Part shown: piece after piece, positions 1 to 7,583 of the stretch
Numbering within the stretch: the stretch's first letter is position 1
Layout of the letters: the number at the start of each line of letters is the position of its first letter
NCBI GenBank assembly: GCA_018969015.1
Contig: JAGWZE010000012.1
Coordinates: 55,001-94,330, forward strand
DNA length: 39,330 nt
Origin: Alphaproteobacteria bacterium
GTDB lineage: Bacteria; Pseudomonadota; Alphaproteobacteria; Caulobacterales; Aquidulcibacteraceae
Reading direction: 5' to 3'
Made by a program: the position numbers and the translations under genes
Notes under the pieces: generated by a model
The model's input: only the letters and a program-made list of their open reading frames with translations
What the model was told of the DNA's origin: nothing
The model's database searches: none

Positions 1-99
1 GCCGCCGGCCTGTTCTTCGTGCTCGCCCTCGGCGCGCTGATCGGCGCGGTGGCGCTCGCGCGCCGGCCGGCGGCGTCACGTCCGGGAGGCGCGTCATGA
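1..99 (+). CDS. C-terminal end of a membrane protein, probably DUF2157/DUF4401 family (partial)
   Basis: An open frame runs from the first base to a TGA at 97-99 and encodes 32 residues. They form one hydrophobic helix (about residues 2-20) followed by an Arg/Pro-rich tail ending GGAS. The stop overlaps the ATG of the next gene (ATGA at 96-99), so the two are translationally coupled. Genes for GDYXXLXY proteins usually follow a large multi-pass DUF2157/DUF4401 membrane protein, and the last helix seen here fits that. The family call rests on this context only, because most of the gene lies outside the window. Confidence 0.6.
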   Translation, partial: AAGLFFVLALGALIGAVALARRPAASRPGGAS

Positions 100-665
100 C
101 CCGTCGCCAGATCGCCCTCGCCGCGCTGGGCGCGGCGATGATCGCCCTGCTCGTGGGGGCCGCCGGCGCCCACCAGGCGCGGATCGCGGCGGCGCGCGAG
201 GCGCTCGTCATCTCCGAGGCCGTCGACCCGCGGGAGCTGCTCGTGGGGCACTATGCGCGGCTTGCCCTGCAGCCCGCGACGGCGGATCCGGACGTCCCGC
301 GGCCGGCTGGCCTCTCTTCCGGCAGCGCCGTCTTCGCGCGTCTCGCCCCGGCGGGCGCCCCCGGCGCCTGGCGCGTCAAGGCGCTGACCGCCACGCCGCA
401 GACCGAGTCGCCGGAGGAATTGTCCGTGGCGGTGACGATCCAGTTCGTCGACGACGACGGCCGCGTGTCGTTCCGCTGGGGGCCGGACCGCATCTATCTC
501 GACCAGACCGAGGCCGAGGCCGTGCAGGAGGCGGCGCGTCGCGCCTTCGACGCCGCGCCCGACGCCCCGGCCCGCGTGAAGGCGATCCTGGCCGTCGAGG
601 CCGACGGGACGACGCTCGTCAAAGGCGTCGAGATCGACGGCAAGCGGGTGGAGACGCGCTGGTAG
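96..665 (+). CDS. GDYXXLXY domain membrane-anchored protein
   Basis: A protein of 189 residues with one N-terminal membrane helix (about residues 5-25) and an extracytoplasmic domain. The name-giving motif is visible but altered: residues 51-58 read GHYARLAL where the family has GDYxxLxY, so Asp is His and the final Tyr is Leu. The rest (a conserved VDDDGRVSFRWG stretch, a basic C-terminus) matches the family in layout and length. It starts inside the stop of the upstream membrane protein gene, the usual partner. The molecular role of this family is not established. Confidence 0.8.
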   Translation: MTRRQIALAALGAAMIALLVGAAGAHQARIAAAREALVISEAVDPRELLVGHYARLALQPATADPDVPRPAGLSSGSAVFARLAPAGAPGAWRVKALTATPQTESPEELSVAVTIQFVDDDGRVSFRWGPDRIYLDQTEAEAVQEAARRAFDAAPDAPARVKAILAVEADGTTLVKGVEIDGKRVETRW

Positions 666-668
666 CGC

Positions 669-1337
669 CTAGGCGTCCCTGGGCTCTGCAGGGGCCGCAG
701 AGCGGCGCGGCGCAAGCAGCGGGAACAGCAACGCTCCGGCGATGAACCCGCCCAGGTGGGCCTCCCAGGCGATCGGAAGCACCCCGCCATAGCGGGCCGC
801 CGCCGCCAGGCCGACATTGATCGCCAGGAACCAGAACGCCGCGCGTCGCACCTCGGGATCGCGGACAGCCGCGCGCCAGTCCGCCCGCATGGCCATCAGA
901 TAGGCCGCGAACAGGCCGCAGATCGCCCCCGAGGCCCCGACGGCCGGGATCATCGCGTGCGGGTTGAACCAGATGTAGGTCGCCGCGCCCCCGATCGCGG
1001 AGCCGAAAAAGAGCGCCAGAAAGCGCACCCCGCCGGGCTCCTGCGCCTCCATCCGGTCGGCCACGAGGTCGGCGGCGGAGAGGAACACGATCAGGTTCAT
1101 CACCAGATGCAGCCAGCCCGCATGCAGGAAGACGTGCAGGACGAGCGGCGCGACGGCCGCCGCCAGCGAGGGATAGGCGTCGATCCCGGGGTCGTAGCGG
1201 CCGGGGATGACCGCGAGCGCCAGGGTCAACCCGGCCTCGTCGGCCGGCGCGAGGAAAAGCCGCGCGACATGCGCAAGCACCAACGCGAGCGCAAGGCCGA
1301 GCACGACTTTGGGCTGTTTGCGCAAGGGTTTCGGCAT
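669..1337 (-). CDS. Rhomboid family intramembrane serine protease
   Basis: A polytopic protein of 222 residues, cleaving substrates within the inner membrane by family analogy. Residues 72-81 carry the HxxxxHxxxN helix-2 motif (H72, H77, N81). The GASG box puts the catalytic serine at S136, and the last helix has the catalytic histidine in AHLGG (H194). Both halves of the Ser-His dyad are therefore present. The ATG at 1337 is chosen because the protein then begins with a basic stretch before its first helix; the frame stays open upstream with unlikely sequence. It is convergent with the GDYXXLXY gene, the stops being 3 bp apart. The substrate is unknown. Confidence 0.9.
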   Translation of the reverse strand: MPKPLRKQPKVVLGLALALVLAHVARLFLAPADEAGLTLALAVIPGRYDPGIDAYPSLAAAVAPLVLHVFLHAGWLHLVMNLIVFLSAADLVADRMEAQEPGGVRFLALFFGSAIGGAATYIWFNPHAMIPAVGASGAICGLFAAYLMAMRADWRAAVRDPEVRRAAFWFLAINVGLAAAARYGGVLPIAWEAHLGGFIAGALLFPLLAPRRSAAPAEPRDA

Positions 1338-1470
1338 GACGTGGGGGCGCCTCCTGCCCGTCATGTGGGGCCTGCCCGGCCGCGCGCCAAACGTCTTGCC
1401 CAAACCCGCGCGATCTCCCAAACCTGGGCCAACGAAAAACCGATCACCAAAGCATCGCGAGGATCCGCCC

Positions 1471-2565
1471 ATGGCCGAACCGACGAGCGCCGCCCAGCCG
1501 AGCGCGCAGGAGACCTTCTCCGGCACCAAGCCCGTGGAGGAGCGCCATCGCATCGACGAGGCCGCCCTGGCGCGCTGGCTCGAGGCGAACGTGGCGGGCT
1601 ATCGCGGCCCCCTCGAGGTGCGCCAGTTCAAGGGCGGCCAGTCCAACCCGACCTACCAGCTCGTCACGCCCGGCCAGAAATACGTCCTGCGCCGCAAGCC
1701 GCCGGGCAAGCTCCTGCCCTCCGCGCACGCGGTCGATCGCGAGTTCAAGGTGATCTCCGCGCTGCACCCGACGGGCTTTCCCGTCGCGCGGCCGTTCGGT
1801 CTGTGCACGGACGAAAGCGTCATCGGCACGATCTTCTACGTGATGGACAATGTCGAAGGCCGCATCCTCTGGGACGGCACGCTGCCCGACTACGATCCGG
1901 CCCAGCGCCGCGCGATCTACCTCGCCCAGACCGACACGCTCGCCGCGCTCCACACGACCGACGTCGCGAAGGTCGGCCTGTCCGACTATGGCAAGCCCGG
2001 CAACTATTTCGCGCGCCAGATCGACCGCTGGACTAAGCAATACCTCGCGTCCGAGACGCAGAAGATCGACACGATGGACAAGCTGATCGACTGGCTGCCC
2101 AAGACCGTGCCAGCCGACGACCAGACCTCCATCGTCCACGGCGACTATCGCCTCGACAACATGATCCTGCATCCCACCGAGCCGCGCGTCATCGCCGTGC
2201 TCGACTGGGAGCTCTCCACGCTCGGCAATCCGCTCGCCGATTTCACCTATTTCCTGATGAACTGGGTGATGCCGTCCGATCAGCGGGGCGGCCTCGCCGG
2301 CGCGGACCTCAAGGCGATGGGCATCCCCTCGATCGCCGAAACCGTCGAGCGCTACTGCGCGCGCACGGGCCGTTCCGGCATTCCGGAGACGGAATGGTAC
2401 TTCGCCTACAACCTCTTCCGGCTCGCCGCGATCTGCCAGGGCATCGCCGGTCGCGTGCGCGACGGCACGGCCGCCTCCCCGCAGGCGGTGATGATGGGCG
2501 AACGCGTGCCGGTGCTGGCCGCAGCGGCCTACGGGTTTGCGCAAAAGGCGGGGTTGGCGGGGTAA
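1471..2565 (+). CDS. Phosphotransferase family protein (aminoglycoside phosphotransferase/ACAD10-11-like kinase)
   Basis: A protein of 364 residues with a protein-kinase-like fold. A nucleotide-binding region is near residues 54-80 (KGGQSNPTY, then VLRRKPPG). The Brenner catalytic loop HGDYRLDN is at 223-230 and the metal-binding DWE at 245-247, followed by TLGNPLADF. This arrangement is typical of the ACAD10/ACAD11-like subgroup, linked in bacteria to acyl-CoA and 4-hydroxy acid metabolism rather than to drug resistance. The ATG at 1471 follows a GAGG about nine bases upstream. The frame is open further upstream, but that extension has no kinase similarity. The substrate is not readable from sequence. 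Confidence 0.88.
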   Translation: MAEPTSAAQPSAQETFSGTKPVEERHRIDEAALARWLEANVAGYRGPLEVRQFKGGQSNPTYQLVTPGQKYVLRRKPPGKLLPSAHAVDREFKVISALHPTGFPVARPFGLCTDESVIGTIFYVMDNVEGRILWDGTLPDYDPAQRRAIYLAQTDTLAALHTTDVAKVGLSDYGKPGNYFARQIDRWTKQYLASETQKIDTMDKLIDWLPKTVPADDQTSIVHGDYRLDNMILHPTEPRVIAVLDWELSTLGNPLADFTYFLMNWVMPSDQRGGLAGADLKAMGIPSIAETVERYCARTGRSGIPETEWYFAYNLFRLAAICQGIAGRVRDGTAASPQAVMMGERVPVLAAAAYGFAQKAGLAG

Positions 2566-2587
2566 GCTTGAACCGAGAAATCGGAGC

Positions 2588-2718
2588 GGTTCACCCCTCA
2601 TCCGTCTCGCGGCCTGCAGCCGCGAGCCACCTTCTCCCACAAGGGGAGAAGGTCGCCGCAGTGGCCCTTCTCCCCTTGTGGGAGAAGGTGGCGGCGAAGC
2701 CGCCGGATGAGGGGTGAA
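2588..2718. repeat. Nested inverted-repeat intergenic element (131 bp)
   Basis: The outer arms 2588-2604 and 2702-2718 are perfect 17-base inverted repeats (GGTTCACCCCTCATCCG and its complement). Inside them, 2627-2652 and 2666-2691 are perfect 26-base inverted repeats separated by 13 bases. The RNA could fold into one long hairpin. The element lies between the kinase gene and the amidohydrolase gene and encodes nothing convincing. Elements built around CTTCTCCCACAAGGGGAGAAGG-like arms are widespread in alphaproteobacterial intergenic DNA. It could act as a mRNA-stabilising or terminating hairpin; that role is inferred. Confidence 0.9.
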
Positions 2719-2832
2719 CCACACACGCCGCGGCGGTGTTCAACCGCCGCCCCACCTCCGCCTCCTGCCGCAACCTTGACTCGCCCCCGCCGGAAGGCTC
2801 CCCTGGCGCCCACATTTCGAGGGGCGATCATC

Positions 2833-4146
2833 ATGGTTCGGATCAAGTTTACGGCGGCGGCGCTCGCCGTCTCCGCGTTCGCATGTGCGGCGCCGGCTTG
2901 GGCGCAGACGCCGGCCGCCGCCTACGACACCTGCATCCAGGCGGGCGCCCTGCTCGCGACGCCGGGCCAGGCGCCGCTCGCGCAGCAGACCGTCCGCATC
3001 ACGGGCAGCCGCATCGTCGACGTCGTCGCCGGATACCAGAGCCAGGGCTGCGCGCGCGTCATCGACCAGCAGGCGCGCACCGTTCTGCCCGGTCTGATCG
3101 ACAGCCACGTCCACATCCTCAGCGAACAAGGCCCCAACCGCCGCTTCGACGCCGTGACGAAGACCTCCGCGGATCGCGCGTTCGACGGCGTGGTCTACGC
3201 CAAGCGCACGCTCGAGGCGGGCTTCACCACCGTCGCCGATCTTGGCGGCGATCCCGAGGCGGTGTTCGCGCTGCGCGACGCGATCGCGGCGGGCAAGGTT
3301 TCGGGCCCGCGCATCGTCGCGGCGGGCCTTGCGATCACGCCGAGCGGCGGCCATGCCGACGTCAACGGCTTCGCGCCGGAAGTGCTCGCCGCTCTGCGCG
3401 CCAACAATCGCTGCAACGGCGCGGACGATTGCCGCCGCGCCGTGCGCGAGGCCGTGCAGGCCGGCGCGGACATCATCAAGATCACCGCGACGGGCGGCGT
3501 GCTCTCCAACACCAACGCCGGCCTCGCCCAGCAACTCACGGACGAAGAACTGAAAGCGATCATGCAGACGGCTCATTCGATGGGCCGCGCCGTCGTCGCG
3601 CACGCGCACGGCAAGGACGGCATCGACGCCGCGCTGCGCGCCGGGGTCGACGGTATCGAGCACGGCACCTACGGCGACGCCGAGAGCTTCAAGCTCTACA
3701 AGCAGAGCGGCGCCTGGTACGTGCCGACGCTGCTCGCCGGCGTGACCGTAAAGGAAGAGGCGGGCAAGCCCGGCACCTGGATGCCGAAGCCCGTGCAGGA
3801 AAAGGCGCTGAAAGTGGCCGACACCGCGATCGGCACGGTGCGCGAGGCCCGCAAGGCCGGCGTGAAAATCGCCTTCGGCACCGACACCGGCGTCTCCCGG
3901 CACGGCGACAACGCGCGCGAATTCGCACTGCTCGTGCAGGCCGGCTTCACGCCCGCCGAGGCGATCAAGGCCGCCACGGTCGACGCCGCCGAGCACCTGC
4001 GCCTGTCCGCCGAAACCGGCCGCATCGCGCCGGGCCTCGCCGCCGACATCATCGCGGTTGACGGCGATCCCACGAAAGACGTCGCCCCGCTGACGGCGGT
4101 GAAGTTCGTCATGGCGCGGGGGACCGTGGCGAAGGACGTGCGCTGA
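2833..4146 (+). CDS. Secreted amidohydrolase family protein (imidazolonepropionase/Xaa-Pro dipeptidase-like)
   Basis: A protein of 437 residues with a Sec signal peptide (about 1-24, ending APAWAQ) and a metal-dependent hydrolase TIM barrel. Visible metal ligands are H92 and H94 (DSHVH), a likely carboxylated lysine K216 (IIKITATGG), H257 (HAHG), H277 (IEHG) and D351 (GTDTG). This set places it with the exported prolidase/imidazolonepropionase-like amidohydrolases, which hydrolyse peptide or other amide bonds in the periplasm. The ATG at 2833 is chosen because it starts the signal peptide and follows a purine-rich GAGGGGCGA. The exact substrate is unknown. Confidence 0.9.
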   Translation: MVRIKFTAAALAVSAFACAAPAWAQTPAAAYDTCIQAGALLATPGQAPLAQQTVRITGSRIVDVVAGYQSQGCARVIDQQARTVLPGLIDSHVHILSEQGPNRRFDAVTKTSADRAFDGVVYAKRTLEAGFTTVADLGGDPEAVFALRDAIAAGKVSGPRIVAAGLAITPSGGHADVNGFAPEVLAALRANNRCNGADDCRRAVREAVQAGADIIKITATGGVLSNTNAGLAQQLTDEELKAIMQTAHSMGRAVVAHAHGKDGIDAALRAGVDGIEHGTYGDAESFKLYKQSGAWYVPTLLAGVTVKEEAGKPGTWMPKPVQEKALKVADTAIGTVREARKAGVKIAFGTDTGVSRHGDNAREFALLVQAGFTPAEAIKAATVDAAEHLRLSAETGRIAPGLAADIIAVDGDPTKDVAPLTAVKFVMARGTVAKDVR

Positions 4147-4183
4147 GCTTGCGCGCGGCCCCGCGCCGCGTCATGCCTGCGGC

Positions 4184-5140
4184 ATGATCACGGTCTATCT
4201 CAGCGGCGAGCAGGGCAAGGTCGTCGCCGCAGCGGACGCCAAGGCGGCGCTCGCCGCCGGCGGCGCGGTGTGGATCGATCTGTTCGAGCCGACGACGGAC
4301 GATGAGCGCGCCGTCGAAGCCGCGCTCGCCATCGACGCCCCCACGCCCCTGGAGCGCGCCGCGCTCGAGGAATCCTCCCGTTTCTACGAGGAGAACGGCG
4401 CGCTGTTCCTCACGGCCACCCTGCTCGGCCGGCGCAGCGAAGGCGCGTTCATCTCCGGCCCGGTGACCTTCATCCTGAAAGGCCGTGTGCTCCTCACCGT
4501 GCGCTCCGTGCAGCCGCGCGCCTTCGAGATCGGCAAGGGGCGCGCCTCCGCACGCATCGAGTCCTCGATGGACGGCGCCGCCGCGCTCACCGCCCTGCTC
4601 GAAGGCGTCGTCGAGCGCATCGCCGACCTTCTGCAGGAGAGCGCGAAGGAGGCCCACGCGCTGTCGTCGCGTGTGTTCACGCCTGGCGGCGCGCCGCAAT
4701 TGTCCGTCGAGTTGCGGACGATCGGCCGGCTGGGCGCGCTCTCGGCCATGGCGCACGACTCGCTCTCGAGCCTGCAGCGCCTCGCCGCCTACGCCGCACA
4801 TGTCTGCGCCCCCTACGGCGTCGATCCCGAGCGCATGGCCGCGCTCGCGCGCGACATCGAACAGCTCGAGCGCGTGTGCGAAGCGCAGCAGGAGCAGCTC
4901 ACCTTCCTGCTCGACGCCACGCTCGGCCTCGTCGGCGCGGCGCAGAACACGGCCCTCACCGCGATCTCCATCGCCACCATCCTGTTCGTGCCCCCAACCC
5001 TGATCGCCTCCATCTTCGGGATGAATTTCGAGGCGATGACGTGGTTCAAGGCCGCCTGGGGGCCGCCGGTGGCGTTTACCTTGATGGCGGTGACATCGTT
5101 CGGCCTCCTCGCGGTCGCGCGCTGGCGGCGCTGGTTCTAG
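4184..5140 (+). CDS. CorA/ZntB family divalent metal transporter
   Basis: A protein of 318 residues. The large cytoplasmic N-terminal region is followed by a long helical stretch with heptad-like content and two C-terminal membrane helices (about 255-278 and 292-312). The signature GMN motif is at residues 279-281 (IFGMNF), between the helices, as in CorA-type channels. The short N-terminal domain opening with MITVYLSGEQGKVV is closer to the ZntB/CorA-like branch than to classical CorA. It is therefore a pentameric Mg2+, Zn2+ or related divalent cation transporter, with the ion unresolved. It starts 37 bp after the amidohydrolase stop, on the same strand. Confidence 0.9.
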   Translation: MITVYLSGEQGKVVAAADAKAALAAGGAVWIDLFEPTTDDERAVEAALAIDAPTPLERAALEESSRFYEENGALFLTATLLGRRSEGAFISGPVTFILKGRVLLTVRSVQPRAFEIGKGRASARIESSMDGAAALTALLEGVVERIADLLQESAKEAHALSSRVFTPGGAPQLSVELRTIGRLGALSAMAHDSLSSLQRLAAYAAHVCAPYGVDPERMAALARDIEQLERVCEAQQEQLTFLLDATLGLVGAAQNTALTAISIATILFVPPTLIASIFGMNFEAMTWFKAAWGPPVAFTLMAVTSFGLLAVARWRRWF

Positions 5141-5192
5141 CCGCGCGCGCGGCGGGTTGACGCGGCGGACGGCGAAGTCCATCTGGCGCGCG

Positions 5193-5717
5193 ATGGCCGC
5201 CCTGGAGTTCACCCGCCGCTACGCGATGGCGCACCGCCTCATCGCCGACCCGCACGGAAAGTGCGCGACGCCCCATGGCCACAACGAATTCGTCACCGTC
5301 CGCCTCGCGCCCGTCCGCCCGCTGACGTTCGGCGACGGCGCGAACATGACCACGCCCTTCGAGGCAGTGAAGACGCGCTGGCACGCCTGGATCGACGGCG
5401 CGGTCGATCACGCCTTCCAGGTCAACGCCGCCGATCCGCTCATCGGCTTCTTCCGGGCCCATGAGCCGCAGCGTCTGGCGCGCCTGCTCGTCACCCCCGG
5501 AGACCCGACGACCGAGGCGCTCGCCGCCCTGTTCTGGCTGAAGCTCGAAGCGTTCCTCGCGGCCGATGCGCTGCCCTACCGCGTCGCCGCCGTGCGCGTG
5601 GAGGAGACGCCCACCAACGCCGTCCTGCTCGACCGGACGGTGTTCGATCCCGCCGCGAGCGGCCTGCCCGACACCGGCTGGTGGCGCCGGGCCGACATGT
5701 CGATCAACGAGTTCTGA
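5193..5717 (+). CDS. 6-carboxytetrahydropterin synthase / 6-pyruvoyl-tetrahydropterin synthase family protein (QueD-like)
   Basis: A protein of 174 residues from the ATG at 5193. Zn ligands and the catalytic cysteine of the T-fold family are present: H14 (AMAHRL), C24 and the HGH pair H28/H30 (KCATPHGHNEF). Further on are the conserved PTTEALA helix and the EETPTN strand that binds the pterin. It is longer than standard QueD (about 120 residues) because of inserted sequence in the middle, so it may be a PTPS-like paralogue rather than the queuosine enzyme. No other queuosine genes are in the window. The frame extends to a TTG at 5157, but that extension lacks family similarity. Confidence 0.85.
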   Translation: MAALEFTRRYAMAHRLIADPHGKCATPHGHNEFVTVRLAPVRPLTFGDGANMTTPFEAVKTRWHAWIDGAVDHAFQVNAADPLIGFFRAHEPQRLARLLVTPGDPTTEALAALFWLKLEAFLAADALPYRVAAVRVEETPTNAVLLDRTVFDPAASGLPDTGWWRRADMSINEF

Positions 5718-5776
5718 GCACCTAGGCGTCGCGGAAGTCCCTCGCTTCGCTCGGTTCGGACAATCACCGGCGCCAA

Positions 5777-5899
5777 AGCCCTCCCCCAGCGGGGGAGGGT
5801 TGGGAGGGGGAGATGTGCGCCGCGCCGCGGTGTTCAGCGCTTACATTGAACGTCGGCGCGCGCTCTACCCACCCCTGCCCCTCCCCGCTGGGGAGGGGA
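5777..5899. repeat. Dispersed intergenic inverted repeat, copy 1
   Basis: The first 38 bases (5777-5814) are identical to 39229-39266. They begin AGCCCTCCCCCAGCGGGGGA and contain their own short hairpin. The right end (about 5856-5899) is an imperfect inverted complement of the left end, with a central CTCCCCGCTGGGGAG hairpin, so the element is a roughly 120 bp dyad with a unique middle. It lies between the convergent QueD-like and GST genes, where a bidirectional terminator would be useful; that role is inferred. Confidence 0.85.
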
Positions 5900-5913
5900 A
5901 CAGTGTGCAGCCC

Positions 5914-6540
5914 TCACGTCCCCAGCGCGTACGGCCCGCCCTTCTCGATGGCGCGCACATAGGCCGGGCGGGCCTGCATCCGCGCGAGATAGGCCGCAAG
6001 CCGCGGGTAGGACGCGAGCCGTCCCGTCGTCGCCGCCGCTTCCAGCACGAAGGTCATCTGCACGTCCGCTGCGCTGAAGCCGGTCTTCACGAACGTGTCG
6101 CGATCCGCCAGCGCGCCTTCCATGTAGGCGAGGTGGTTGTCGATCTCGGAGAAGATGCGCGGATGCAGCGGCGCGCCCGCCGCGCCGAGGCGCGACACGT
6201 ACATCGCCAGCAGCAGCGGCAGCATCGCCGAGCCTTCGGCGAAGTGCATGAAGTGCAGATAATCGAGCGCGTCCTGCCCGCCCGGCGCCGGCTTGAGGCG
6301 CCCGCCGCCGTGGGTGTCGACGAGATACTCGATGATCGCGCCCGACTCCGCGATCGTGAGACCGCCATCGGTGATGACGGGCGATTTGCCGAGCGGATGC
6401 ACCGCCTTCAGCTCCGGCGGCGCAAGGCGCGTGGTCGCGTCGCGCTGATAGTTCTTGATCTCGTAGGGCGCGCCGAGCTCCTCCAGAAGCCAGAGGATGC
6501 GCTGCGAGCGCGAGTTGTTGAGATGGTGGACGACGATCAT
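5914..6540 (-). CDS. Glutathione S-transferase family protein
   Basis: A protein of 208 residues with an N-terminal thioredoxin-fold GST domain (about 1-80) and an all-helical C-terminal domain (about 90-205). The first has LNNSRSQRILWLLEEL on helix 1, the cis-proline motif GKSPVI and the glutathione-binding ESGAIIEYL. The Ser-Arg near residues 10-12 is in the usual place for the glutathione-activating residue of bacterial GSTs. An AGGAG lies eight bases before the ATG at 6540. It is downstream of the SMP-30 gene on the same strand (46 bp gap), so the two are probably cotranscribed. Confidence 0.9.
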   Translation of the reverse strand: MIVVHHLNNSRSQRILWLLEELGAPYEIKNYQRDATTRLAPPELKAVHPLGKSPVITDGGLTIAESGAIIEYLVDTHGGGRLKPAPGGQDALDYLHFMHFAEGSAMLPLLLAMYVSRLGAAGAPLHPRIFSEIDNHLAYMEGALADRDTFVKTGFSAADVQMTFVLEAAATTGRLASYPRLAAYLARMQARPAYVRAIEKGGPYALGT

Positions 6541-6586
6541 GCGGAGCGCTCCTCTGGGCGCGGTTCTGGTCCCGCGCCGGACGACG

Positions 6587-7495
6587 TCACGGGTACGGAT
6601 TGAAGTTGAGCTTGTGGCCCGGCCGCGGCCACCGCACCTTCACGAGCTTCCCGGTGCCCGAGAGCGTGATGTAGGCGTCGCGCATGTCCGGCCCGCCGAA
6701 CGCGATGTTCGTCACGAGAAGATCCGGATACGGCGTATGCTCGAAGGCGCCGTTCGGCTGGATCGCCGTGATCCCGCCATTGATGATGGTGGCCACGCAC
6801 ACGCGCCCGTCCGCCTCGACGGCGAGACTGTCGAACAGCTGATATCCCGGCATCGTCGCCACGCAGCGCCCCGGCTGGCCCGGACCGTTGGGCCCGACGA
6901 CGCCTTCGCCCTCGATGTCGAACGCCCACAACCGGCCCATATAGGTGTCGGCCATGTAGACGGTCTTTTCGTCCGGCGAGAGGCCGACGCCGTTCGGCGA
7001 AATCAGGTGATACGCCGCCTCGACGATCTTCGAGCCGTCCGGCTTGGCGTAGTAGAGGCCGCCATAGTCGCGGTGGCGCGAATAGGACTTGGCGTGGTCG
7101 GTGAACCAGAAGCCGCCGGACTTGTCGAACACGATGTCGTTCGGGCCCGAGAGCCGGTTTCCGTCGATCTTGTCATAGACGCGCTCGAACTTGCCGGTCG
7201 CGACGTCCACGCGCTCGATGCGGCCGGTGGTGTAGTCGGCCGCGGCGCCGCCCGGGATCGTCAGCCCCTGCTGCTCGTGCCAGGTGAAGCCGCCATTGTT
7301 GCAGACATAGATCGCGCCATCCGGCCCGATCGCCGCGCCGTTCGGTCCGCCCCCGAGCTGGGCGACGACTTCGCGCTTGCCGTCCCCCCACACGCGGGTG
7401 AGCGCGCCGGCCTTGATCTCCACGAGGATGACGGAGCCGTCCGGCAACACGATCGGGCCTTCCGGAAAGGCCAAGCCTTCGGCGATCACTTCCAT
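6587..7495 (-). CDS. SMP-30/gluconolactonase/LRE family protein
   Basis: A protein of 302 residues predicted to be a six-bladed beta-propeller. Repeated blades such as GPNGAAIGPDGAIYVCNNGG, SPNGVGLSPDEKTVYMAD and SLAVEADGRVCVA are typical. The conserved Glu of the FPEGP motif, the Asn residues of SGPNDIVFD and NGVGLSPDE, and the nearby Asp residues would bind the divalent cation. Family members hydrolyse sugar lactones or organophosphate-type esters. The ATG at 7495 follows GGGAG. Coupling with the downstream GST gene suggests a catabolic or detoxifying pair, but the substrate is not evident. Confidence 0.9.
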   Translation of the reverse strand: MEVIAEGLAFPEGPIVLPDGSVILVEIKAGALTRVWGDGKREVVAQLGGGPNGAAIGPDGAIYVCNNGGFTWHEQQGLTIPGGAAADYTTGRIERVDVATGKFERVYDKIDGNRLSGPNDIVFDKSGGFWFTDHAKSYSRHRDYGGLYYAKPDGSKIVEAAYHLISPNGVGLSPDEKTVYMADTYMGRLWAFDIEGEGVVGPNGPGQPGRCVATMPGYQLFDSLAVEADGRVCVATIINGGITAIQPNGAFEHTPYPDLLVTNIAFGGPDMRDAYITLSGTGKLVKVRWPRPGHKLNFNPYP

Positions 7496-7583
7496 GGCGG
7501 TCTCCCTGTTTTCTGTCGTTGGCGTTGACCGTAGCGGGCCTGCAGCCGCGGCGAAAGGCGCCGCAACGTCCGCCGCGGCGTCG

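Noticed and set aside
1471-2565. Aminoglycoside resistance kinase
   Set aside because: The TLGNPLADF and overall pattern match ACAD10/11-like metabolic kinases rather than resistance enzymes.
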